Made by a program: the position numbers and the translations under genes. Below the pieces are notes generated by a model that searched no databases, had not been told where the DNA came from, and worked only from the letters and a program-made list of their open reading frames with translations. Positions 1 to 10,500 of a stretch of 64,000 nucleotides of DNA are shown in pieces; within the stretch, counting starts at the first letter, position 1, and every line of letters begins with the position of its first letter. The stretch comes from Telmatactis stephensoni. Taxonomy: Eukaryota; Cnidaria; Anthozoa; Actiniaria; Isophelliidae. The DNA is taken from assembly GCA_029948255.1 (NCBI GenBank), contig JALIZF010001798.1, positions 576,001-640,000 of the forward strand, written 5' to 3'.

Positions 1-500
1 GCAACATACGAATTTCGGACGAATTTCGGAGAAATTCGTATAAACGGATTTTGAGTTATCCGAGGCGCAATTTTTTGATTTAACCCATAAAATCACAATT
101 TCTTGTCAGTTTCGATTCAATAATTTTAAAAGCAAAGCAGCATGACAACTCTTGGTCTGTCCAAATGTTGTTCATTTATCAGACTACCTATCATCAAAGG
201 GAGAAAACAGTTGACTGAGAGATTTTACATCAGGAAAACTAAACGTTTTTGTATGAATTTTGATATAAAATTTCGCCCAATTTCATGTCTATAAGTGAAC
301 GTACGCTGACTGGGAGATCCAAAGCACTTTCTGACATGCAACTTCGTTGTCCAAGAGTTGTCATGCTGCTTTGCTTGTAAAATTATTGAATTGAAACTGA
401 AAAGCTAATATTATTTTAGGGGTTAAAAATTGTGCCTCGAAACTATAATTTAAAATCTGTTTTTACGAATTTCTTCAAAATTCGTATGCTGCTAGGCAAT
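1..500. repeat. Palindromic (foldback) element, possibly cut by the window edge
   Basis: Bases 1-160 are the imperfect reverse complement of about 335-500. For example 'caagcaaagcagcatgacaa' near 460-340 read on the minus strand pairs with 130-150, and both ends read GCAxCATACGAATTT. The arms are about 160 bp around a 175-bp spacer. No coding potential is seen. It is most likely a non-autonomous DNA transposon; the left end may lie outside the window. Confidence 0.7.
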
Positions 501-816
501 GTGCTAATTCATTTGGTAACGCCTTGTGTGTCGTTTTAAAAGTTTAGGTCAAAAAAGACAAAATTGCTTGGAATCTAAAATGGTGACGTCATCGTTTCGT
601 CGCTATGGTAACCCCGATGTAAACAAAACATCTACCATTAAAAACTTTAGTCTTTATGTAGCAAGTGGACGAAAGTTGATAACTGTGGGTGCTTTCATAT
701 AAGAACTACAACCGTTTGAAGTTGACGGAAAGGAAAGTTGAAGGAAATTTATGTTAAGAATATACAGTCGTTGTAGTTATTGCCCATTAAGTGTATTTAA
801 ATGTGACAATTTTTAG

Positions 817-1002
817 CGCCATACTACACGTCACCATGGGTTACAGATATGAGTATGTGTGCTTCTAAATGCTGTGGTGCTGCATCCTCTAAAACCTGGC
901 AGAACAGAACGTGCAATGCTACTCGTGCTGGTGCATGTGACGCGGTTCAAGTAGCCAAGCAAGTACAATGTGATGACACTGAATGTAACAAGCTGCACTG
1001 TG
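817..1002 (+). CDS. Internal exon, cysteine-rich TSP1-like domain (copy 1)
   Basis: The exon is bounded by an acceptor (tttttag) and a donor (G|gtgagc). It is 186 nt, phase 1-1, and encodes 62 residues beginning APYYTSPW. It has eight cysteines: C-x3-CC, then NRTC, a middle Cys and a C-x4-C-x4-C ending. The W/C spacing and R-x-C motif resemble a thrombospondin type 1 repeat, though the cysteine count is higher than the usual six. Symmetric 1-1 phase is typical of shuffled extracellular modules, so the parent is probably a secreted or membrane protein whose other exons lie to the left. It is homologous to the exon at 1110-1283. Family assignment is tentative; exon status is well supported by the paired homologous exons. 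Confidence 0.65.
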
Positions 1003-1109
1003 GTGAGCCTTAATAATTCATTGTTAATATAAAACTACGGGGCAGTCTTTACTAATCAACCATTAATACTGAAACCCTGTGACGTTACATTCACATGCAT
1101 TGTTTTCAG

Positions 1110-1283
1110 CTGCTTACTATGCGTCACCATGGCAGACTGACATGGCTTTGTGTGCCAACAAGTGCTGTGCTAGCACGCCTGCTCAGACTTTACAAAAGCG
1201 ATCATGTTTTGGGAAGTGCAATGGCGTGTCTTTGACTCTAGAAGTTAGATGTGAGGACACTCATTGTAATAGCATGCACTGCG
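1110..1283 (+). CDS. Internal exon, cysteine-rich TSP1-like domain (copy 2)
   Basis: Bounded by ttttcag and G|gtaagt; 174 nt, phase 1-1, 58 residues. It starts AAYYASPWQTDM, clearly paralogous to APYYTSPWVTDM in the preceding exon 108 bp upstream. All eight cysteines are conserved (LCANKCC, RSC, GKC, then RCEDTHCNSMHC). No following exon was identified with confidence, so the 3' end of this gene is unresolved. The two exons arose by tandem exon duplication. Confidence 0.65.
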
Positions 1284-1304
1284 GTAAGTTTTGTATTTGA
1301 ACTG

Positions 1305-1445
1305 AAACCCTCCCAACGGCGCCTAGCGTTGTCATACAGGAAGCTGATTGGTCCTATTCCTACGCGATCCATCGTTTATTGTGGCTACAGCCTCGAAGAG
1401 GCGAAGCCACTTAGTCATCGGGTTGTAAGTAAGTAAGTAAGTAAG
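1305..1445 (+). mobile_element. Retroelement 3' end with (TAAG)n tail
   Basis: A GC-richer segment containing an 8-bp palindrome (GCCTCGAAGAGGCGAAGCC) ends in five copies of TAAG (1426-1445). This is the usual look of a LINE or SINE 3' terminus with a microsatellite tail. No RT sequence is present. Confidence 0.4.
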
Positions 1446-1982
1446 AGTGTGCGTAACTCCACAGGAAGCCCAATAATGAACTTCGGAACCAATCATTGAT
1501 CGCCTTTAAACGAGTAGACAATGATCGATAATGATAAACAAAGGACACTTTGAAATAAAATAATTTCGATTCAGTGTTAAAATAAACAGAAACGAAAAGA
1601 TTTTAAAAGCGAACTACCGCCTGAGTCTGTCAAGAAAACAACAACAAAAAGGCGTGTTGAGTTTACCACCGAATGACAGATACAAGTTCGTGAAGATTCT
1701 CTTCCGTCAATCGACTAATTACTTGAGGCAAAAATTTGCTGTGGAAATTCTTAATTGAAGAATTAAAACAAGTACAAATTCATCTTTAAAAGAGTTACAT
1801 TAAAAATTGTCAACGAAATAATTTATGTGACATTTTTCCGTAAATTACGCCACGTGCAGCATAAACTTTGCTCGCGAGACTTCAAAGCCGTGACCGACAG
1901 TGAATGAAAATGCTGCTTTATTTCAAGCCTAAGGGTCCCTAAGATATCCTTGTGATAGCATATCGTTAAAACTAAATAAATA
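1446..1982. other. AT-rich non-coding stretch
   Basis: Nothing recognisable; no splice-bounded ORF with conserved features was seen. Confidence 0.4.
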
Positions 1983-2379
1983 TTAATTGACTTCCTCTTT
2001 TCCCAATAAAGCAATAATGTATCATTTAAACACTAGGAGACAATAACAACAACATATCTTGTGGCTGCCAATGGGGAAGTGGGAGATGAAATGCTCTGTG
2101 TTTTGCTATGAAACAAAGGCCCCAATACTGCTGGATTTATTTATGTGTGGATAAAGGCTATGGCCCAGAAGGACAGACAGTGGGTGAAGGAGGGAGTTGG
2201 GCCTCAGCATCCACCCACATGAATGTACTCCTGGGTAGAGAGGAGGGAGTCAGGCCTCCTCTCTTGTAGGAGGGAGATGGGCCTCCTCTAACACAGGTCC
2301 CAGCAGTATTGACTGGAGGGATTAGGGCCTCCAGACATCGAGTCTATGGGGGCAAAAGTGTGACCAAAGAGCACTTCAT
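1983..2379. repeat. Dispersed repeat, copy 1 of a near-identical pair
   Basis: Begins ttaattgacttcctc and ends gagcacttcat. It is nearly identical to 3178-3578, in the same orientation 1195 bp away. The main difference is a few extra bases after 'gggcctc' in copy 2. It contains internal GGAGGGAG-type motifs. No coding sequence recognised. It may be a solo terminal repeat or a non-autonomous element. Confidence 0.8.
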
Positions 2380-2674
2380 CCCCATTCCCTATTTTATCGG
2401 GTAAATAATTATTCACTTTTAATTACAAATCAGTCAATAAACATTCCAATAACTCTAAATAATATCTCTTAAATTGTTCAAATAAATTTAAAATATGTCA
2501 ATTTTTCAAATTAGATGATATTGTGGATTTGAATCTCTGAAATTTATAAAAATAAATATTTCACCTGAGATAAAATTATCTCAGGTGGAATTAAAGATTT
2601 ATGGGTCTTTACATTATTGATATAGTGGTTGAGTAACTGTAACCTTTATCTGGGACAATGCCAGATGGAGTTTT

Positions 2675-2745
2675 GTAATTTTTTTTTGTTTTTTTTTTTG
2701 TTTTGTTTCTTGTTGTTGTTTTTTTTGTTTTGTTTTTGTTTTTAT
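2675..2745. repeat. T-rich low-complexity tract (GTTTT)n
   Basis: Runs of T interrupted by single G or C; simple sequence. Confidence 0.85.
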
Positions 2746-3177
2746 AAAGAATACCTACAATTATGAATAGTCTAAATAAGTGATTGAAATATGGCTGATT
2801 ATACAAGTGACGTATCTGACCAAGTTATGCAAACTGAGATTGGTTGATGTTATTAAAAATTGTTATAAAATAATATCCGGTGGTGTGAGTCAGAGCAAGG
2901 GGAGGGATAAGGGGTGGGGAAAAATTTTGACTTCTGACTGTGTTGGCTGCTCAACACAGGAATGAATGTCATGAAATTAACATGTCAAGTGAACATATCG
3001 CTTACAATGATGCCTATTGGATGACATAGGTCACGAGGGATGTGTAGCTATATATAGTAGTCAAACAACATGATTATGTCACACAATGGGACCGGAAATG
3101 GCCCTGGCTCAGACTCACCTCACCATCAGAGTTGCCAATTAACTATAATTTATTGCATTATTTCAATAAATTAGCAT

Positions 3178-3578
3178 TTAATTGACTTCCTCTTTTCCCA
3201 ATAAAGCAATAATGTATCATTTAAACACTAGGAGACAATAACAACAACATATCTTGTGGCTGCCAATGGGGAAGTGGGAGATGAAATGCTCTGTGTTTTG
3301 CTATGAAACAAAGGCCCCAATACTGCTGGATTTATTTATGTGTGGATAAAGGCTATGGCCCAGAAGGACAGACAGTGGGTGAAGGAGGGAGTTGGGCCTC
3401 AGCATCCACCCACATGAATGTACTCCTGGGTAGAGAGGAGGGAGTCAGGCCTCCTCTCTTGTAGGAGGGAGATGGGCCTCCTCTAACACAGGTCCCAGCA
3501 GTATTGACTGGAGGGATTAGGGCCTCGCTCAAGACATCGAGTCTATGGGGGCAAAAGTGTGACCAAAGAGCACTTCAT
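3178..3578. repeat. Dispersed repeat, copy 2 of a near-identical pair
   Basis: Same-orientation duplicate of 1983-2379. The 800 bp between the copies (2380-3177) is AT-rich with no recognised gene. If the copies are terminal repeats of one element, that element would be about 1.6 kb, but no PBS, PPT or pol motifs are seen between them. Confidence 0.8.
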
Positions 3579-3859
3579 AATGAGATAAGCACTGGTGTTT
3601 GGGCTCAATTTTCTATGTAAAGAAATATCTCTTAGTATATACCTGCTTTATATTCCAATCGTCTGTTTGTTTACTAAATTAGAAGTGACTCAACCGATTG
3701 TGCTTCGAACACTTTTATGTCGGGCGCGTATAATAAGTTGTTTAGTGGCTAAGAATATTTAACTACATTTTGTTACATTATCTTCTACGAAAATTATTTT
3801 TGGCATTTGTTTGACAGCTACACTTTTATATTTCTGGAGTTACAGAAAAGTGACAATAA

Positions 3860-4100
3860 AAATTTTTATTATATGGCTAGATAATTTCCTGAATTCTGAT
3901 TGGCTAACGCATGGTCTGTATTTTGCCATATCAGGACCGCTGTCCCGGATAAAAAGAAAAGTTTGCGTTTGGCAATTGTTTTAGCGGGACTTCTCAAAGC
4001 CATATAATAAATAAGTTATTAACCTCGTTTGCTTGGTCTCAAGACCGAGGTCTGATATTTTCCCATACAGACCTCGCGCTCGGTTAATAACCCTTTTTAA
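3860..4100. repeat. Diverged palindromic repeat
   Basis: Contains 'gaattctgattggcta' and 'agttattaacc ... ggttaataac' facing each other (4012-4095), with GACCGAGGTCTG inside. It looks like an old foldback element. Flanking DNA (3579-3860 and 4100-4985) holds nothing recognisable, except a tRNA B-box-like motif (ggttcgaatccc on the minus strand) at 4798-4810. Confidence 0.4.
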
Positions 4101-4989
4101 AATATACAAAAAAGCAACCTTACTAGTCATCTAAGCGCTCAGTAGTCTGATGTAAGAAATTACAGTAAATAGCCAGTATTTCAACACTGTATCTCATTAA
4201 CTTACTGACGCTTTTATTTCTATCCCATAAGCAGATAAGGCTGTAGCCACATGCGCTTAATAAGCGCCTATTTTTAGAGTGTGAAACGGACCTCGCCGTG
4301 CCGTGACCAAGCTGTTTTCCTAGTCATACGAAACCCTATTTGTTTGCCTGGACAGTTAATGGTGTCCACAACACGATTTGATTATGTAAACCGAATCTAA
4401 ATTAAAACCCGAGGAACAATTGCAGTTAATAATGTTCATCCCCGGCAAAGGTTTGCTATACCTTTCATGCTTTATGCCGTTTGTTTTAGGCGCATGCACA
4501 ATGATGTTGAATCCGCTGTACATTATGATGGCTACACTTTCAGTCTGGTAAGTATAATTTATCAGATTGATAATTATACTATAGTGGTTTGCCAGCGTCT
4601 CACAGATTTTGTGAAAACCAAGACCAATAATATGGTCCTATATATAATTCATCTGTAACATGAAATGAAAGACCCCGTAGCACTGATGTAGAATGAAGTG
4701 GAAGTATAAGTAAAAGATGTAGTACTAGAAGAGAAATCCCACTGGCCCAGAAAACTTTCCCTAAAATAGCAAAGAAACATATTCTCAGACCTTAGTGGGA
4801 TTCGAACCCCCTGACTCTGCATTTGTACGCCAATGTTATGAAAGCTGCATGCTAGTAAGTGTTCTTTTGTTTTAGGGCTTAAAGCTGACCAGAGATACAA
4901 GTTTTGTTTGCTGTTATGAAACTCAGTCAATAGCCAGTTACAGATTTGCAGCTCTTGGTTTTTGTGTTCGATGTGCTATTTACACATTG

Positions 4990-5236
4990 AAGTCCCATTT
5001 ACACAACACCAAAAAAGCGCAAGGCAAGGATGATATTCGGCAAGGATGAATTTAATTTTTGTACGGAAAGTCATAGAGTTCTATATTTAAATGGCACTGT
5101 TCTGGCCAGTATTATCTTTATAGGCAATGACAAATCATACAGTGCCGTGTAAATATCGCGCGATCAAAAATTAAATTCATCCTTGCCGAATATCATCCTT
5201 GCCTTGCGGTTTTTTTGGTGTCGTGTAAATGGACTT
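4990..5236. mobile_element. MITE with about 73-bp terminal inverted repeats
   Basis: Left arm 4990-5062 (agtcccatttacacaacacc...) matches the reverse complement of 5164-5236 with few differences, including the doubled 'aaggatgatattcggcaagg' motif. The spacer is about 100 bp. There is no ORF. It is a typical non-autonomous DNA transposon. Confidence 0.85.
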
Positions 5237-6517
5237 TGATCCTTTCAAAATCATCGAAGCTCAGAAGTTGAGACCGAAACGGCTCCTGGGTACACTAGTA
5301 ATATATGGATTTTTGTGTTCTATCTATGAATGTCCTAAATAAACGCAGCTAGAATATACCAAGTCCTTGTCTCAGCTTGAAACGTCCATGTACACGCGCT
5401 TGTTTAGAATTATCTTATCAACAAATTTCCCAGTTGAAATTGGTCTCGGTTTTGTTCAAATTCAGTTTAACTTTCGACCATGTTTGTATATAGCCAACTG
5501 GTTTGCCTCCCGCCAGTTGGGATTCTTATAATGAACAATTTCTGTTTATTTGTATCATTCTATTTGATCAATGCCTGTATACTACAATCATTGCCAGAAT
5601 TGTTTGCACCATTATGTCGTGATGCGCGCACGCAGTGGATAGTAATGAGAATGGCTCCCCCACGCCCCCTGTACAATGTTGCTGTGAAACTTACTACTCG
5701 GCAATTGCTGGCTATCAGTAGGCGTCACCCTTTATTTTTCAATCACAAAAATTAATGTTAGGGCTCTATAAATATCAGAATGGAAAGAGCATGCCAAATT
5801 TAGTAATCACTGAAAGTTTCAGATAATTATCTTAAAAATTGAAAAACTGGTGAATCTTAGAAGCACTAGGATTTCTACAAAGAATGTATGGGTAATTATC
5901 ACTGGGGGCAGATTTTTTATAGCTCCAAAGATATGGCTGCAAAGTGTATAATTGTAAAAAAATCCGTAAATTTTACATCATGCACTGAGAAACTGCAAAC
6001 GTTTGATAATTCACGCATAGCGTGTAAACACTTTACTTTTTTATTTTCGGATAAAGTGGTTTGGTTCAAACATTGAAACGTTCGAGTTAACCTGCCACAA
6101 TCCCCCCCCCCCCCCCCACATATACCTATGGTCTTGAAAAGTAGTAATTTTAAATTGATAGAGTTGGTTGATTTTAGGTTAATACGCATTACTAGTAGAA
6201 CGTTATTCTGTTTTCTTCTATTTGACTGTTACACGGTAAAAGTGTACAAGTTCTGCAAGTGTAAAAGATCCATAATTCACACGACGTAGGCTATGGTGGT
6301 GGTGTTGCCCAAAAGTAATGTGAAAGATAGAAACAACTCGGCATTAGTTAAATTTATTTCAGCAATCAGGTAGTAGCAGTACCTATCCTAAAATACAAGT
6401 CGTCTGGTAATTTTTACAAAGGAGAGAAAATATGAGCCAAACAACAGAATTTTAATGACTTTCTCCTTTCTTTCCTGAAATCTGAAAAAACAACAACAAC
6501 AAAAAAACGAATATTAT
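5237..6517. other. Non-coding stretch with old repeat debris
   Basis: Includes a C16 homopolymer near 6102-6117. A short motif at 5497-5525 recurs inverted at 10668-10705 (ccaagtggccaggaggcaaa), which marks a dispersed retroelement relic. A 91-codon ORF at 5480-5755 has no recognisable domain and no splice context, so it is not called as a gene. Confidence 0.4.
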
Positions 6518-6624
6518 AAAGATTGAAGAGGCTATTCAAACGTTAAAGATTGAAGAGGCTATTCAAACGTTAAAGATTAAAGAGGCTATTCAAACGTTAA
6601 AGATTGAAGAGGCTATTCAAACGT
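6518..6624. repeat. 27-bp tandem repeat, four copies
   Basis: The unit aaagattgaagaggctattc-aaacgtt is repeated four times, with one G/A change in copy 3. Confidence 0.95.
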
Positions 6625-7056
6625 CACCCGGCCGACTTGCAACTGCTATTCGTACAGGAATCCTCAGGTAGGAATCCTCAGGTGAATGTATTCAAATGAG
6701 AAATTGTTAAAAAAGCGATGCAACCAAGAAAATTCAATTCGAGGCTTAATGGAAAATATTTAATGAGCGCCGCGCCGCTAAAACGAGTAAATATGGTATA
6801 TATCAGAAGTACCAAATAAATTATGGGTTAGCCTCGCTGATATTTTCATGAAACCCTGAAGCCATCCCATAATTTCTTCGGTCCAATTTCTCCAAAGACT
6901 AGGTGTTAGTTGGCAATAACTCTAGTTGCGATCGTTAACTTTAACATATAGACAACTACAATCGCTAATTCGTCCAGTTTGTTATCGACAGCTACTTCTT
7001 TCTAGTGCATGGACGACCCTTATATTCCAATATTACAGTGAACTGCATATTTGGGC

Positions 7057-7456
7057 ACAGAGAGCCCGGCTTTTAAGAGTCGTAAATGAACGAATAAATC
7101 AATTAGTATTTTGGGTTTCCTGTGTTGAGATTTGAAACGAGACGCTAATAATGGAGAGTTTCCGGTAATCGTAACTGCCAGTAACCTGATAGGAGATTAT
7201 ATGGGTAACTTGAGAGCAGTTTGAAATTCAAATCTAACGTATCAGTGTAACGCACTCTAAGAGATCTCTCTTATTGACTGTTACTAAGAGAGTGCGTTAC
7301 AAGTTACCCATATAATCTCCTATCAGGTTACTGGCAGTTACGATTACCGGAAATTCTCCATTATTAGCGTCTCGTTTCAAATCTCAACACAGGAAACCCA
7401 AAATACTAATTGATTTATTCGTTCATTTACGACTCTTAAAAGCCGGGCTCCCTGTG
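7057..7456. mobile_element. hAT-like MITE abutting the TXNL1 stop codon
   Basis: The ends read acagagagcccggcttttaa and its reverse complement. The arms are about 155-160 bp (7057-7212 and 7298-7456). The element is flanked by an 8-bp direct duplication atttgggc (7049-7056 and 7457-7464), the size made by hAT transposases. A second palindrome (gtaacgcactcta...agagtgcgttac) lies in the centre. The right-hand duplication overlaps the TXNL1 stop codon, so the element lies in the 3' UTR. Confidence 0.85.
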
Positions 7457-7463
7457 ATTTGGG

Positions 7464-7586
7464 CTAAGTTTCTTGACTTACTCTTTTAAAATCCTGCATA
7501 TTAGTTGATTCCAACGTACTTCCAATTATACAAAGGTAATTGATTATTGTCAGCTCTTGATCATCTTGATTGTCTTTTACAAAGAA
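7464..7586 (-). CDS. TXNL1: TXNL1 exon 8 (C-terminus and stop)
   Basis: Acceptor ttttcag; 40 codons plus TAG. Encodes [14 protein letters not shown]... and ends [12 protein letters not shown], matching the human NMNDFKRV C-terminus. A transposon target duplication overlaps the stop. Confidence 0.95.
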   Translation of the reverse strand, partial: FFVKDNQDDQELTIINYLCIIGSTLESTNMQDFKRVSQET

Positions 7587-10500
7587 CTGAAAATCAATTT
7601 ATTGTTAAGATAAATATGTACTGTAAATAACACAATAAAATATAGTTGGATGTGTAACTAACCGTGACATTTTGAACATTTTGGAATTTGACATATTTCA
7701 GTGGAATAATACTTTCCCCCTTGACATCTTCTTGTGTGAGCCTGAAAACATCAAGTTTTTAATACACTACAATATATCTTAGTTAACAGCCACTTTTAAA
7801 ATGATACCTTAAATGCCTTGGAACCACTTTGTGATACCTTACCAGCCACTTACCGGCACATTACCAACCACTTGCTGACACCTCACCAACCACTTACTGA
7901 CACCTTACCAACCACTTACTGACACCTTACCAACCACTTACTGACACCTTACCAACCACTTACTGACACCTTACCAACCACTTCCTGACACCTTACCAAT
8001 CACTTCCTGTCACCTTTCCAACCACTTCCTGACACCTTACTAACCACTTCCTGACACCTCACCAACCACTTACTGACACCACACCAACCACTTACTGACA
8101 CCTTACCAACCACTTACTGACACATTACCAACCACTTACCGACACCTTACCAACCACTTACTGACACCACACCTTAAAACTATTTTCTGACACCTTAGTG
8201 ACCGCTTGCTAGCCCAAACTTTTGGGGGTGCAGATTAGGGGTATTTGGGATTCCTGTGTGAAATTAAGGAAGTGTAAGAAATGAGGTCAAGTACAAAAGG
8301 GGGCTGTTTGGCTCCATTTCTTGCAGGCCTTCAGTGTTTGCACAGGAATCCCAAATACTCCAATGCCTGCTTTGCAGGCCAACCACAGACCTCTGGCCAA
8401 TACAATACAATACAATACATTTTATTTTTGCAAACATCATTACAGTACAGATTTCATTTTTGACAGAATTACAATAGGTAGGTTTAGTTACAGATAGTAT
8501 GTGTATTTTTTTATTTGTAATTTTGAGAGTTTTCTTTTTTTGAATGCCTAGAGGCTAAATTAACTGCGGGTTTTCGTGTTAGCCACTAGTCATTTTATGT
8601 TATAATAATATTGTCACGAGCGAAAGGTATAATAAATGGATATCCTTATAATAATATAAATATATACGTACATACATACAATTTACCTGTAGTATAACTA
8701 TAATTATTAATCATAACATAATAATTATAATAATAATAATAATATATGAAAATGTAATTATTGGTATCAATAGAGAGTAGATGTATTACTGAACAAGCAG
8801 TTATTGCTGTGCTTGCTGTCTCTGTAACAAGACCGCCTTAATTTTCTTTTTGAATAAATGGGTGTTCTTAATTTCTTTTAGATTGGTTGGAATTTCTTTC
8901 CATTGGTCAGAAGCTATAGCACTAATGGTTTGTTTTCCTAAGTTTGTTCTGAATTTTTGTTTGTAAAGATTTTGATTTGCAGCATACCTAGTGTTATATC
9001 TATGTTTATTTTTTGCAAAATCAAAGTAATCGTCAAAAATAGATGGTAGCTGATTTGTTTGCCATAGGTGGATAAATTTTAAAGAATTCAATTTGAAAAT
9101 ATTTTGGACTGTTAGCAGATCTAGGAGATTGATAAAAGGTAAAGCATTTGAGGTGTTTTTACCATAGAGTGTTGCAAAGAATAGTATCCTTACTATGTGA
9201 TTTTGTTTTACTTGTATCTTTGTCAGGTGAGTTTTATAGGCATTTCCCCATGCAACAATTGCATACGTTAAGTATGGGTAAACTAGACTGTAATAAATTG
9301 TTTTCATTTGTGTTAACGAAACATAGTGTCTGAGTTTTAAAAAAATACCAGCACTCCTTGATAGGCGTGAGCTTAAGAAGGAGATGTGATATTTCCACGA
9401 CAGATTTTCATCGATGAATACACCCAGAAACTTAACATGATCTTTCTTTTCGATAGAAGTATACGAGTTCTCATTGTTCTGAAGTTTAATATCAACATTT
9501 TTAGTCAATCTTTTATTCGGCGATTTAATAATCATAAAATTAGTTTTGCGGAAATTAATTGATAGTCTGTTTGCATTACACCAGTTCGAGACATTTACCA
9601 ACTCACTGTTTACCATAAGTTCCAAATCTATTAAGTTTTGCGATGAGGCAAATATTGTTGTGTCGTCTGCAAATATTCTGAATGATAAAGCTTCAGAGCA
9701 GTTCGAAATATCGTTAATGTAAATTAAGAATAGTAGAGGCCCTAATGAGCTACCTTGTGGTATTCCGCATGTAACTGATCTTAGGTTTGATTTTTCTTCT
9801 AATTCTACATACTGTTTCCTGTTTTGTAAGTAGCTTGAAAACCATCCTAAAGGGATTCCTCTAATTCCATATTGTTGTAGTTTACTGAGCAGGATTTTGT
9901 GATTGACCGTGTCGAATGCTTTGGCAAAATCTAGAAATATACCACAAGTGTACGAGTTGTTGTCTATGGACTTTTTAAAGCATTCGGTAATGTCAATAAT
10001 AGATTGCTCGGTTGATCTGTTTTTACTGAATCCAAATTGATAATCATTTAGGATTTGGTATTTTTCAAGCACTTCCTAATACCATGTCAATCAACATGCA
10101 GCCTGACACCTCACAATAATGATTATATTACGTCAATCAACATGCAGCCTGACACCTCACAATAATGATTATATTACCATTGCTGACACACCATCTTTAC
10201 AGTGTGGATTGTGAATTAAAAAAAGAGAAAAGAAGAAAATCCATTAATGAATAGGAGAGAGAAAATATCTGAATACTGGCTATTATGCACAAGTAGATTA
10301 TATAGCAAGCATCAAAAGACTTACTCTAGGGTTTGTACTGGTGTAAAATCCTCAGCTGAATCAAAATCAGGAGATTTTGGTTGATTGATGAACAGCTTTA
10401 TTGTCTTTGGGGCTTGTCCTGGTACCCATGTGAATACAATGAAAACATTTAATGCAGGTATATTTGTATCAAAATCAGATTGGAAGCAAACTAAAGATGC

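Noticed and set aside
4490..4548. Possible third exon of the left-edge gene (acceptor tttgttttag, donor CTG|gtaagt)
   Set aside because: The splice sites are good and the phase could fit, but none of the frames shows the cysteine module or any recognisable domain.
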